Shown here piece after piece: positions 7,265-15,402 of a DNA stretch of 50,731 nucleotides (the first letter of the stretch is position 1; each line of letters begins with the position of its first letter). Both the position numbers and the translations under genes were made by a program. The notes under the pieces were generated by a model that was given only the letters and a program-made list of their open reading frames with translations, made no database searches and was not told the origin of the DNA. Origin of the DNA: an uncultured bacterium (GTDB lineage Bacteria > Cyanobacteriota > Vampirovibrionia > Gastranaerophilales > Gastranaerophilaceae). Location: assembly GCA_902767275.1 (NCBI GenBank), contig CACXGY010000052.1, positions 1-50,731 of the forward strand. Direction: 5' to 3'.

Positions 7265-8508
7265 ATATCTCCAGGAGTCAAGTTTTGCGAATTCAATTCC
7301 AATATACTTTCAAGATAAATTATTTCACTATCTTTTTTTGATTTTAAAGAATTTTCCGCAATTCGCAATATTTCTTTTGTGACATCTTTAATATACGTAC
7401 CTTTGATTTTTGTATCCAGTGCCAATCTTGGAGCATTGTATCTGTATTCAAGAATATCATTATATGAAAATTTATTAAGAAATTCTTCGGTTGCAGTCAT
7501 TCCGTCAGGATTGTAAAAAATTCCTTTATATATTGCTAACAATGAATAAATATATTTTTCGTCTACGCAGTCGTGGTTCCTTATTTCTATAAAATTTCTC
7601 AATCTTACTTCCGGAAAGAATAAGTTTGAATGAAGTTTATAATCTTCTATTGTTGCATCATAGCCTTCCCATCCGTTTTCAATGAAATTTTTAAAATTTA
7701 TTTTTCCGTCTATATGGATATATTTTCCATCTCTGACAATGTATATCATAGGTACATCAAGTACTGTGTTTATATAATTCTCAAATGACATTTTTTTGTT
7801 AAATCTTGTTGCAAACCCGCATCTTTCATTATCTGTATTTAACCATGCCAATGCCCTAAAACTTTTATATCCTGTATCAACTCCTCCTCTTATTTGTGAA
7901 TTAGCGTACATAGCCGTTATAAACGGAGATAATTTATTTGCAAGATTAAATTTTCTCATCGCATCATCTTCATCTTTAAAATCTATTCCGACCTGAACTC
8001 CTGCGGTTTCTCTCATCATAACATCCGATAAAATTCCCCACAGATAGTTTGCCATGAGTTTATATCGTTTTTTAGGGATTAATTTTATATTTTTATACGT
8101 AGTTTTAGGATAAACTCCATAATTAAGAAGTTGTACATCATATTTATCAAAAGTATCTATTAAAGACTGATTTATTTCATCTATTTTTTTCTTTAATTCT
8201 GATATTGTTGATTGCGGCTCAATACTAAGTTCGATTTGCGAGCCGGGTTCTAAAGTGATTGTATCGTGAAGTTTTTTTAGTCCGATAATTTCGTTATCAT
8301 CTAATAAATAATCCCAGTTATCTATTTTTGCAAATTCTTTTAATATTTCACAAACTCCAAAATCTCCATAATATGAAATGGTATCTTGAGTATATTTATT
8401 TATTGGAAGTCTTTCGTATTCAAGTCCTATCAGTTCTTTACTTTTACATCCGCCGTAATATAGTTCTAATATATTTGAAACAGAAAGTTTTTCTTTGCAC
8501 GATGTCAT
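7261..8508 (-). CDS. Glutamate-cysteine ligase, GCS2 family
   Basis: Probably joins glutamate and cysteine with ATP, the first step of glutathione synthesis. The ATG at 8508 follows AAGGAG by six bases and gives 415 aa; the TTG start at 8523 lies upstream of that site. GLEYERLPIN near the N-terminus and ITLEPGSQIELSIEP (about 90-105) are typical of the plant/alphaproteobacterial GCS2 group, as are METAGVQVGIDF-like (here RETAGVQVGIDF) and FPEVRLRNFIEIR. No gshB is in the window; a CPYC glutaredoxin gene at 26674 fits glutathione use. Exact substrate is inferred from family membership. Confidence 0.85.
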   Translation of the reverse strand: MTSCKEKLSVSNILELYYGGCKSKELIGLEYERLPINKYTQDTISYYGDFGVCEILKEFAKIDNWDYLLDDNEIIGLKKLHDTITLEPGSQIELSIEPQSTISELKKKIDEINQSLIDTFDKYDVQLLNYGVYPKTTYKNIKLIPKKRYKLMANYLWGILSDVMMRETAGVQVGIDFKDEDDAMRKFNLANKLSPFITAMYANSQIRGGVDTGYKSFRALAWLNTDNERCGFATRFNKKMSFENYINTVLDVPMIYIVRDGKYIHIDGKINFKNFIENGWEGYDATIEDYKLHSNLFFPEVRLRNFIEIRNHDCVDEKYIYSLLAIYKGIFYNPDGMTATEEFLNKFSYNDILEYRYNAPRLALDTKIKGTYIKDVTKEILRIAENSLKSKKDSEIIYLESILELNSQNLTPGDI

Positions 8509-8629
8509 AATTACTCCTTCCAATATTATACTTCGAAATAAGTTTTTATATAAATAAAATACTTCGTATCTTAAAAAAACGGTTTACCCCATTGTATTAT
8601 TTATTGAGATATACAAGTATTGAGATAAA

Positions 8630-8667
8630 GATTATAAAAAACAAAAACCCGAGGTTGAACCGTCGGG
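8630..8667 (-). terminator. Rho-independent terminator of the 8746-9447 gene
   Basis: CCCGA/TCGGG (8648-8652 and 8663-8667) with inner GGT/ACC pairs; on the minus strand the stem is followed by TTTTTGTTTTTTA. It lies about 80 bases after the stop of the gene it should end. Confidence 0.75.
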
Positions 8668-8745
8668 AAATAAGAAAATTATAGGGAAAATTATATTTTT
8701 GAAAAAATTAATTTTGAGTGTTAAATATCTAAATAACTACTCATT

Positions 8746-9447
8746 TTAAGAGAACAGTTTGAAAGTCCTTTCTACATTGTCATGTGCGACAGTTTTAAGA
8801 GTATCCATTTCTTGTTTAAGAGCATTTCTTTCTGATTCCAGTGCTGCCAGATCTGTATCGTATTTTCTGTCTTTTAAATCAATACGTTTCATATCCGCTT
8901 CATATTTTGCTTCGGCTTTTTTCAAATCAGTTTCATCAGATATTTCTCTTAACCCTGTATGCGTAGCAACACTTGTTAATTCTTCATCTATGAACTTTTT
9001 AAATTCTTCTGTAGAACCCGATGTAATACTTCCGCCGCTTGGTCTTTTAGCAAGTACAAAAATACCTGTTTGTAAAAAGTTTTCTAAAATTTTACTTGTT
9101 AATTTTGATACATTAACTTTACCCATTGAAGTTTCAAATTCAGAACCTTCCACGAATTCTTTATATGTTGTTGTGCCGTTATTTTCCTCCACGCAATAAA
9201 CATGGAATCCCGCACCTGTTAAATCTGAGTATTCAGTAATATCTTTATATGTGGTTGATCCGTCGGAATTAATAGCACGGAATTGAACTTTAAGAGCATC
9301 AAGTGCATCTTGATAATCTTCGTACACTTGTGCAGATTCGTTAGCCATTTGCAATTTCATAGCCTCCAATCGTTGAGCCTTGTACTCAATCTGGTGCATT
9401 CTGGCTGTGATATTTAGTAGTCTTGCTTGTGACGATGCTAAACCCAT
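8746..9447 (-). CDS. Unknown coiled-coil protein with MGLASSQARLL N-terminus
   Basis: About 234 aa from the ATG at 9447, which has AAAGGA seven bases upstream; a longer 269-aa reading starts at a TTG without such a site. It opens MGLASSQARLLNITARMHQIEYKAQRLEAMKLQ, a helical start reminiscent of flagellar axial or type III secreted proteins, and I recall similar openings in unannotated proteins of related gut bacteria. The centre is Gly/Thr-rich (YSDLTGAGFHVYCVEEN) and the last 60 residues form a coiled coil (EAKYEADMKRIDLKDRKYD). There is no signal peptide or enzyme motif. Export by a flagellar-type system is a guess. Confidence 0.65.
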   Translation of the reverse strand: MGLASSQARLLNITARMHQIEYKAQRLEAMKLQMANESAQVYEDYQDALDALKVQFRAINSDGSTTYKDITEYSDLTGAGFHVYCVEENNGTTTYKEFVEGSEFETSMGKVNVSKLTSKILENFLQTGIFVLAKRPSGGSITSGSTEEFKKFIDEELTSVATHTGLREISDETDLKKAEAKYEADMKRIDLKDRKYDTDLAALESERNALKQEMDTLKTVAHDNVERTFKLFS

Positions 9448-9690
9448 TTTGAATCCTTTAATTCCGTTCTTTGCATGCATGACGACTTTTTTTTGCAAAA
9501 CTTTAGGGAATACAATCATTTGTTTACAATTTGTTACAATTGCAAAAGTTTTCAATATTTTTATTGAACATAATATTTGTTATAACAATTTTGCAATCTT
9601 TAAAAAGCATAAAACTTTTAATACATTTTTCGTTTTTATGTTTATATGTTATTATTTTTTTATACAATTTATATTTATTTTGGTGATTTT

Positions 9691-10626
9691 ATGGATATGA
9701 AAAACTATATCAAGCAGTTTGACGAGAATAAACAAGTCTCAATGACCGGTGCAAGAGCCTTGGTCATTTTTATTTATATATTAAAAGAACCGAGAACATT
9801 TGAAGAAATAAGACAATTTTTGATTGATTGCGGAGTAGTAAGCAAAGAGTATTCTATTGATACAATCAGAATAGATATAAATACATTAAAATCAATAGGT
9901 TGTGAGATTACAAAAGCAATTAAGAAAACTAACAATAAATATGGTGTTATATCTCATCCGTTTCGTTTAAAACCGGAAATATCAGAAATTGATGCTATTA
10001 AAAAGGTTTATAATAAGATTGCTAAGACAGCATCGCCAAGAACACTTTTGAACTATCACAGACTTTTTGCAAAAATAGCAGATTATACAGATGATAACTA
10101 TATTAAAGAACAATTAGCAGGAATATCAATCCTTAAAGATGTTAAATTAGATTTAGTAGAAGAATTAGTCAGCAACGAAAAGAAACATAATAAAATCAGA
10201 ATTTTATACAAGCCTGCATCTTCTGACGAAGTAGAATATGATATAACTCTTGAAAGAATAGGAGTTCGCAGCGGTAAATTATATGTATTTTGCTATAATC
10301 ACAATTTAGGAACAAGATCTTTTCTTAATGTTTCAAGAATAAAGTCAATTATTTGCAATATTTTTGACAAAGATTCAACCATCGGACTTGATGTAAACGT
10401 TAAGTTTCAATTGAAATCACACGATGAATACGAACTTGATGAAAATGAAACTATTATTGAAGAACACGAAAAATATGTAATTGTTGAAGGCAGATATTTC
10501 AATGAATTTATTGCCGTTCAGCGAATGTTAAGTTTTTCTCCTGATTGCAAAGTAATTGAACCTTGTGAAATAAAAGAAAAAGTTATAGAAAAACTTGAAG
10601 GTATGAGGTTGTTATATGAAAAATAA
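9691..10626 (+). CDS. WYL-domain transcriptional regulator, first of a pair
   Basis: 311 aa from the ATG at 9691 (MDMKNYIKQF); an in-frame ATG at 9646 would add an implausible hydrophobic leader. Residues about 15-95 look like a winged helix-turn-helix (ALVIFIYILKEPRTFEEIRQFL, SIDTIRIDINTLKSIGCEI). The C-terminal half contains a WYL-type sensor: ERIGVRSGKLYVFCYNHNLGTRSFLNVSRIKSI, with the Arg/Phe pattern that binds nucleic-acid or nucleotide ligands in this family, then a WCX-like tail. Its last four codons overlap the next, related gene. Confidence 0.8.
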   Translation: MDMKNYIKQFDENKQVSMTGARALVIFIYILKEPRTFEEIRQFLIDCGVVSKEYSIDTIRIDINTLKSIGCEITKAIKKTNNKYGVISHPFRLKPEISEIDAIKKVYNKIAKTASPRTLLNYHRLFAKIADYTDDNYIKEQLAGISILKDVKLDLVEELVSNEKKHNKIRILYKPASSDEVEYDITLERIGVRSGKLYVFCYNHNLGTRSFLNVSRIKSIICNIFDKDSTIGLDVNVKFQLKSHDEYELDENETIIEEHEKYVIVEGRYFNEFIAVQRMLSFSPDCKVIEPCEIKEKVIEKLEGMRLLYEK

Positions 10627-11479
10627 AGATAGAAAAATCAATGTAGCATCTTACAAAGTTTTGTGTACACTGTTAAGCCTTTTTGAAAAGAATTTAACAA
10701 TGAAAGAACTTGTTGCTGCTCTGGAAACATACGGCAGAGGTCCATATAACAATTTTGTTGCAAGTAAATATATAAACACATGCAAATCATGCGGGCTTGA
10801 TATTCAAAAAATTAACGGAAAGTATTCAATTGTTAATTTCCCTTTTATGGATAAATTTTCTGATGCCGAAGTTGCTCTGCTATACGAGTTAAAAACGTAC
10901 AGTGAAAACTTAAAACCAAGTCAGACAGAAGAAAAAGTAAGCAGTTTTCTGGACAAACTTCATGTCACATTTTTCAAGGCAAGTAATGGTTTGCGTTCAA
11001 GCGAAAATTACAGAATTATTAAAATGTTTGAAAAAGCACGCAAAAAAAAGTTCAATATAAAAGTTATATTTAAAAATGGGGAAGATTTTGATTGTACACC
11101 TATTGAGGTTTTTTTGAACAATGAAAATAATACTTTGTACTTTAGAACTTCAAATAAAAAAGGAATTAAAGAAATTAGCACGAAAGATATTGTAAATATT
11201 AGGTTAACAGACAAAAATGATGTTGAACCTAAAGAATCTTTTGATGTAGTTTTTGAATTAATAGGTAAACTTGCACAAAGATACCAGTTGCGTGAAAATG
11301 AAGAAATAATCAAAGTAAAAGCCAATGGCAACATTGTCGTTCTAAACAAATATGAAGATAAAAAAACTCTATTAAGAAGATTGATGCGTTATGATTCTTC
11401 TTGTAAAATCAAAAAACCTGAATTTTATGTAGACGAAATGAAACGAATGATAAATGAATCTTTAAATAATTATCAATAA
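10616..11479 (+). CDS. WYL-domain-like transcriptional regulator, second of a pair
   Basis: 287 aa. Same plan as the upstream gene: N-terminal HTH (YKVLCTLLSLFEKNLTMKELVAAL), a middle helical region, a degenerate WYL sensor (VIFKNGEDFDCTPIEVFLNNENNTLYFRTSN), and a C-terminal domain ending in a similar KIKKPEFYVDEMKRMI. The WYL core lacks the aromatic and basic residues of its neighbour, so it may be a non-sensing partner. The ATG lies inside the upstream gene (11-base overlap), implying coupled production and perhaps a heterodimer, as in actinobacterial PafB-PafC. No terminator is seen after it. Confidence 0.75.
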   Translation: MKNKDRKINVASYKVLCTLLSLFEKNLTMKELVAALETYGRGPYNNFVASKYINTCKSCGLDIQKINGKYSIVNFPFMDKFSDAEVALLYELKTYSENLKPSQTEEKVSSFLDKLHVTFFKASNGLRSSENYRIIKMFEKARKKKFNIKVIFKNGEDFDCTPIEVFLNNENNTLYFRTSNKKGIKEISTKDIVNIRLTDKNDVEPKESFDVVFELIGKLAQRYQLRENEEIIKVKANGNIVVLNKYEDKKTLLRRLMRYDSSCKIKKPEFYVDEMKRMINESLNNYQ

Positions 11480-11535
11480 AAGATAAGTAATAGTTGATAT
11501 GTACTAAAATCATTCAAAATCTCTAATTTATCAAA

Positions 11536-11590
11536 TCAGTAACCCATCCTCGCTCCTTCCCTTATCAATAGAAGGAAGTGGTTATAACTC
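11536..11590. repeat. Truncated copy of the ATCAGTAACCCATCC repeat
   Basis: ATCAGTAACCCATCCTC..TCCTTCCCTT-TCAA and the later GTTATAACTCC match parts of the two longer copies at 50330 and 50568, with the middle deleted. It is the only notable element in the first 340 bases of the gap between the WYL pair and the next gene; the rest of that gap is plain A/T-rich sequence. Confidence 0.7.
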
Positions 11591-11821
11591 CTTTTTATAC
11601 CCTTTTGTGAACTTTTGTCATATTAATTTACAATTTTTTACATTTATAAGCATGTCTTAAATATACATTTTTTGTCGTCTTTTTTGCATTTGTCATATTA
11701 TATCTATTCCTAACTTCTAAAGGATGATATATTATGTGCATTTTTTAAAAAACAATCAAAAAGTGTCTTTATATTTGCTTTATATTTGAAAATTAACTGG
11801 CAATTTTTAAATTTTAGACTC

Positions 11822-11850
11822 TTTAAAATATACATAGAGGTTGTTATAAT
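11822..11850 (+). promoter_or_regulatory. Sigma-70-type promoter for the 11929-15397 gene pair
   Basis: TTTAAA (11822-11827), 17-base spacer, TATAAT (11845-11850): a perfect -10 and a 4/6 match at -35. Transcription would start near 11857, giving a leader of about 70 bases in which TGGAAAT (11865-11871) can pair with ATTTCCA (11895-11901). Confidence 0.5.
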
Positions 11851-11928
11851 CTCAATACAGGTTGTGGAAATAATGTAAATGGCAAATAAACTCAATTTCC
11901 ATCTCGTGTTAACAAGTATGTGTATTAT

Positions 11929-13722
11929 ATGATAGATCGAATTAGAACAAATAATCAATTACAAACAAATAAAATCAACAGCCAAAGAAAAAATGACAGA
12001 CACCAAACCGGTCCGAATTTTAAAGGTGGTTTTAGTACTCAGGTTATAAATTCATTGGTTAAGGGGGTTCAAAAATGCGAAAAGAACCCGATGCTTAATG
12101 TTGCAGTAATTGACCTTGTTACAGCAATCGGTCCTCGAAGTATTTGGGAATCTTTCACAAACTTATTCGCCGGTTTTGAAGCATTCAGGAGAGAATCCTC
12201 AGGATTAATTATCAATTGTTTACTTCCGGGTTTTGTCGCTTTAGGTGCTGCTAAAGCAATGAATAAAGTTGTTATGGGCGATAAGTCTAATCTTTCATCT
12301 TGTTGGGCAGGTAAAGACACTATTGATGCTGTATCTGAATATTATACAAATGCTGAATCAACCGAGGCATACAAAGATGGTATGTCAAAATTTAATGATG
12401 CTAAAAAAGCAAGAGTATACGCAACACATTATAATATGTTGTCTGATGCTCAAGGTGTTGATGGAGATTTAACAAGAAACTTTAAAGACATTAAAGAATT
12501 TGATATTTCTAAGACTGCCGAAAAGTTAACAGAAGCAACTTTTGAAGAACAAAAACACTTGTCATTCACAGAGAAAATGCAATCAATCGGAAGAAGTGTA
12601 AAAGGATGGTTCTCAAAAGGAAAAGTTGCAAAAGAACAATCTATTTTGAACAAAGCGTTTGATGATGCAGCATCAAAAACTCATATAACAGAAAATGTTA
12701 AGTTTGGTTCAGGCGAAAAGGCAGTTGTTTCCGACTTAAAATCTGCTATGAAAAACTCTACAGGAATTTTGAGAGGTTTCTTATCAGAAGGTGCTGAAAA
12801 TGCAGATGAAATAAAAGCATTCGCCAAAAAAGCAAAAAAATTAGTCAATGTAAAAAGCGGTATCGCAATGACATTGATTATCCCACTTGCCGCTTCGATG
12901 CAATCTATCAACAGATGGATTACAACAAGAATGTCCGGTGTTAAAGGTGCTCCTATATATGATGACTACGCAGTAAAAAAAGATGCACCTCAAAAAACTC
13001 CTGAACAAGAAAAGGCTGATAAACAAGCATTACTTAAACAAAAATTCATTTCTGTAGGTTCAATGGTCGGCGTGGCACTTTTATCAATGATGAAATTACC
13101 TACTCCTGCAATGTTTAAAAACATCTTCCAATTTAAAGGACAATTCCCGACAATGGATCAGGCAAGAGCCATTTCAACTGTTTCATTTGGTTCTCGTATG
13201 GCTGTTGCTGATGATAAAAACGAACTCGCAGAAGCAACTACAAGAGATATTGTTACTTTCTCAAGTATGTATTTCTTAGGAGATTATGCCGCAAAAGGTT
13301 ATGCATCTTATTTAGAACATAAAGACGGAGTAAAACTCCTCAACAGAACTAAAAAGGTCGATAAAGATGCAAATATATTCAAGAAATTCGGAAATTGGGT
13401 TGTTAATACAAAACTCAAATCTACCGATGAACTCGTTTCTGATGGTGTCAGATCTTTAGAGGACATGCGTAATTTAAGAGCAAAATGTCAATCTGTAAAC
13501 TTAGGTTCTTCATTATTGATATTAGGACTTTTAGTTCCTGTATTCACAAGATTGAAAACCGAAAGAAATCATAAAAAAGAGTTACTGGCACAACAAAATA
13601 ATCTTAACAATGTAACAATTAATAGCAAAAAAGAAAATTCAGGAACATTCAATAACATGAAAATAGTGGCCAATAATGAAACATTTCAATCATTTAAGAA
13701 TTTAGCCCGTGAAAGAAAATAG
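11929..13722 (+). CDS. Unknown membrane protein with N-terminal FKG motif (paralogue A)
   Basis: 597 aa from the ATG at 11929 (a GTG lies three codons upstream; neither has a clear ribosome site). The N-terminus is polar, then PNFKGGFS at about residues 29-36. Hydrophobic segments occur at about SGLIINCLLPGFVALGAA, SGIAMTLIIPLAASM, ISVGSMVGVALLSMM and SSLLILGLLVPVF, separated by long charged helices. A second FKG, in FKGQFPTMDQ (about residue 401), opens a block shared with the next gene. No known domain is recognised and there is no cleavable signal peptide. The next gene is its paralogue and begins one base after its stop. Confidence 0.75.
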   Translation: MIDRIRTNNQLQTNKINSQRKNDRHQTGPNFKGGFSTQVINSLVKGVQKCEKNPMLNVAVIDLVTAIGPRSIWESFTNLFAGFEAFRRESSGLIINCLLPGFVALGAAKAMNKVVMGDKSNLSSCWAGKDTIDAVSEYYTNAESTEAYKDGMSKFNDAKKARVYATHYNMLSDAQGVDGDLTRNFKDIKEFDISKTAEKLTEATFEEQKHLSFTEKMQSIGRSVKGWFSKGKVAKEQSILNKAFDDAASKTHITENVKFGSGEKAVVSDLKSAMKNSTGILRGFLSEGAENADEIKAFAKKAKKLVNVKSGIAMTLIIPLAASMQSINRWITTRMSGVKGAPIYDDYAVKKDAPQKTPEQEKADKQALLKQKFISVGSMVGVALLSMMKLPTPAMFKNIFQFKGQFPTMDQARAISTVSFGSRMAVADDKNELAEATTRDIVTFSSMYFLGDYAAKGYASYLEHKDGVKLLNRTKKVDKDANIFKKFGNWVVNTKLKSTDELVSDGVRSLEDMRNLRAKCQSVNLGSSLLILGLLVPVFTRLKTERNHKKELLAQQNNLNNVTINSKKENSGTFNNMKIVANNETFQSFKNLARERK

Positions 13723-13723
13723 A

Positions 13724-15397
13724 ATGCAAGTCAATTTATCCAATAATTTTCAACAACAACAAATTTCCCATAAAAATAACCACCAAAACAAAAAAAACAA
13801 TAATGGTGTGTCATTCAAAGGTGCAGGTTTTACAGCGGTTTTAGATTATCTTGCAACAAATCCTGTATGGGGTGCAACAGCGACAGATGTCGGATTTATG
13901 GGTTCTCCTACCACAGGTATGGAAATATACCGCAGAGGTTGGGGTTATGGATTTGAAGCAGGGTTCAGAGAATATACTTCTACTTTAAATGATGCTTCTG
14001 TCGGTTTATACGGACTTGGTGCCGGTACTTTAATCGCAGGTGCGTTAACAAAAGACGGTATTACTAATCCGCAAAGAATTTTTGCTTCTAATGAATCTAT
14101 TGATGTTCATTCTGATAAATGGAAAGCAAACGGCGGAAATGTTGATAAATATATTAATGATTATGTTGATAGTATAAAAGGGTTTAATCCGAATAGTGAA
14201 AGAGCAGATTCAAAAGGCTTTGTATCTATTGCCGAAGAACATAAACAAGGTATTATTGAAGACATGAAGTCACTTGCAGGTGACAATCTTGATAAAAAAG
14301 AAAGACAAAAAATTACCGGCAGACTTAATGCTAAATTGGTAGAGGCTACGGGCTCTGAATCAGAATTAATGATTAGCCACGGCGACAAGTCTGTTACTTC
14401 TTCTGTAAAAACAGTAACTGATGATTTTTACAGAATGACGAGAGCATTACAAGAAAATGGAAATGTTTCAAAAGTTGATAAGTTCGTTTCAAAATTGAAA
14501 AATTTTGGTAAAGGAAGGGCTTTATTGGGTCTGGGTGCTGCAATGGCAGTATCTGCATGTTTCCAACCTATAAATGTTTGGATGACAAAGAAAAGAACCG
14601 GTAGTGACGGTTTTGGCGGTGACAGCACAAGAGCAAAAGATAACTCTATTGCATTCAAAGGAATGAAACTTGCTTCTATGGCAGCAATGGGTGGAATTAT
14701 GCTTGCTACTTTGAAGGCTAAACCATCTCAATTCCTTGATAGAATGTTATTTAAAGGTACTGCTCCTACTATTGACCAGTTCAAAGGTTTGTATGGTACA
14801 ACCATTATTTCAAGAATGTGGATGGGTAGAGATAAAGACGAACTCAGAGAAATTAATACTAAGAGTATTCTTGGTTATTTAAACTGGTTAGTCTTAGGTA
14901 ACTTTGTTGAAAAGGGTGTTGCTCTTGCGTTCCAAGATAAAAACAATCCAATCATAAAATATAACAAAGAAAACTCTAAAGACGGATTCTTGTATAAACA
15001 TTTTGGAGAAAAAATTGACAAATTCTTTAACAGTTCTATTACATCAAGAAGGGAAATCGTTACAGATGCTCTTACAAAAGAAGGAAAATCTGTTCTTAAT
15101 CCGGATGGTTCTGCTAAGAAGATGAAACAATTATTAAAAGATTTTGAAAAATTAACAAACAACGGTGTTGCTAAGAAAAATCTTAAATTAAAAACAGCAG
15201 CACAAATTGCAGGTTATGTATATTCAGGAATTGTTCTCGGTGCAGGTATTCCTTATTTGAATATTTCTGTAACAAATCATGTTACCGATAAGAGAAATAA
15301 GAAAAAACTTGCAAATGTGCTTAATGTAAACAATCAAGAATTTGTAAAATCAAAATCTGATTTTACAAACTTGAATACAGTCGCAACAAATGTTTAA
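13724..15397 (+). CDS. Unknown membrane protein with N-terminal FKG motif (paralogue B)
   Basis: 557 aa from the ATG at 13724 (a GTG at 13709 would overlap the upstream gene). The first 25 residues are almost all N, Q, K and H, followed by GVSFKGAGFT. It aligns by eye with the upstream protein: GFEAFRRE/GFEAGFRE, SINRWIT/PINVWMT, FKGQFPTMDQ/FKGTAPTIDQ, and D-x2-EL-x-E-x2-T/K...LG-x4-KG. Four hydrophobic segments lie in the same order (GLYGLGAGTLIAGAL, ALLGLGAAMAVSACF, ASMAAMGGIMLATL, GYVYSGIVLGAGIPYL). Likely co-transcribed with its paralogue. Function unknown; a membrane-associated pair is inferred. Confidence 0.75.
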   Translation: MQVNLSNNFQQQQISHKNNHQNKKNNNGVSFKGAGFTAVLDYLATNPVWGATATDVGFMGSPTTGMEIYRRGWGYGFEAGFREYTSTLNDASVGLYGLGAGTLIAGALTKDGITNPQRIFASNESIDVHSDKWKANGGNVDKYINDYVDSIKGFNPNSERADSKGFVSIAEEHKQGIIEDMKSLAGDNLDKKERQKITGRLNAKLVEATGSESELMISHGDKSVTSSVKTVTDDFYRMTRALQENGNVSKVDKFVSKLKNFGKGRALLGLGAAMAVSACFQPINVWMTKKRTGSDGFGGDSTRAKDNSIAFKGMKLASMAAMGGIMLATLKAKPSQFLDRMLFKGTAPTIDQFKGLYGTTIISRMWMGRDKDELREINTKSILGYLNWLVLGNFVEKGVALAFQDKNNPIIKYNKENSKDGFLYKHFGEKIDKFFNSSITSRREIVTDALTKEGKSVLNPDGSAKKMKQLLKDFEKLTNNGVAKKNLKLKTAAQIAGYVYSGIVLGAGIPYLNISVTNHVTDKRNKKKLANVLNVNNQEFVKSKSDFTNLNTVATNV

Positions 15398-15402
15398 ACT
15401 AT

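Noticed and set aside
11710..11958. 82-aa minus-strand open frame in the gap before paralogue A
   Set aside because: Low-complexity, I/S-rich, overlaps the predicted promoter and start of the next gene, and has no ribosome site.
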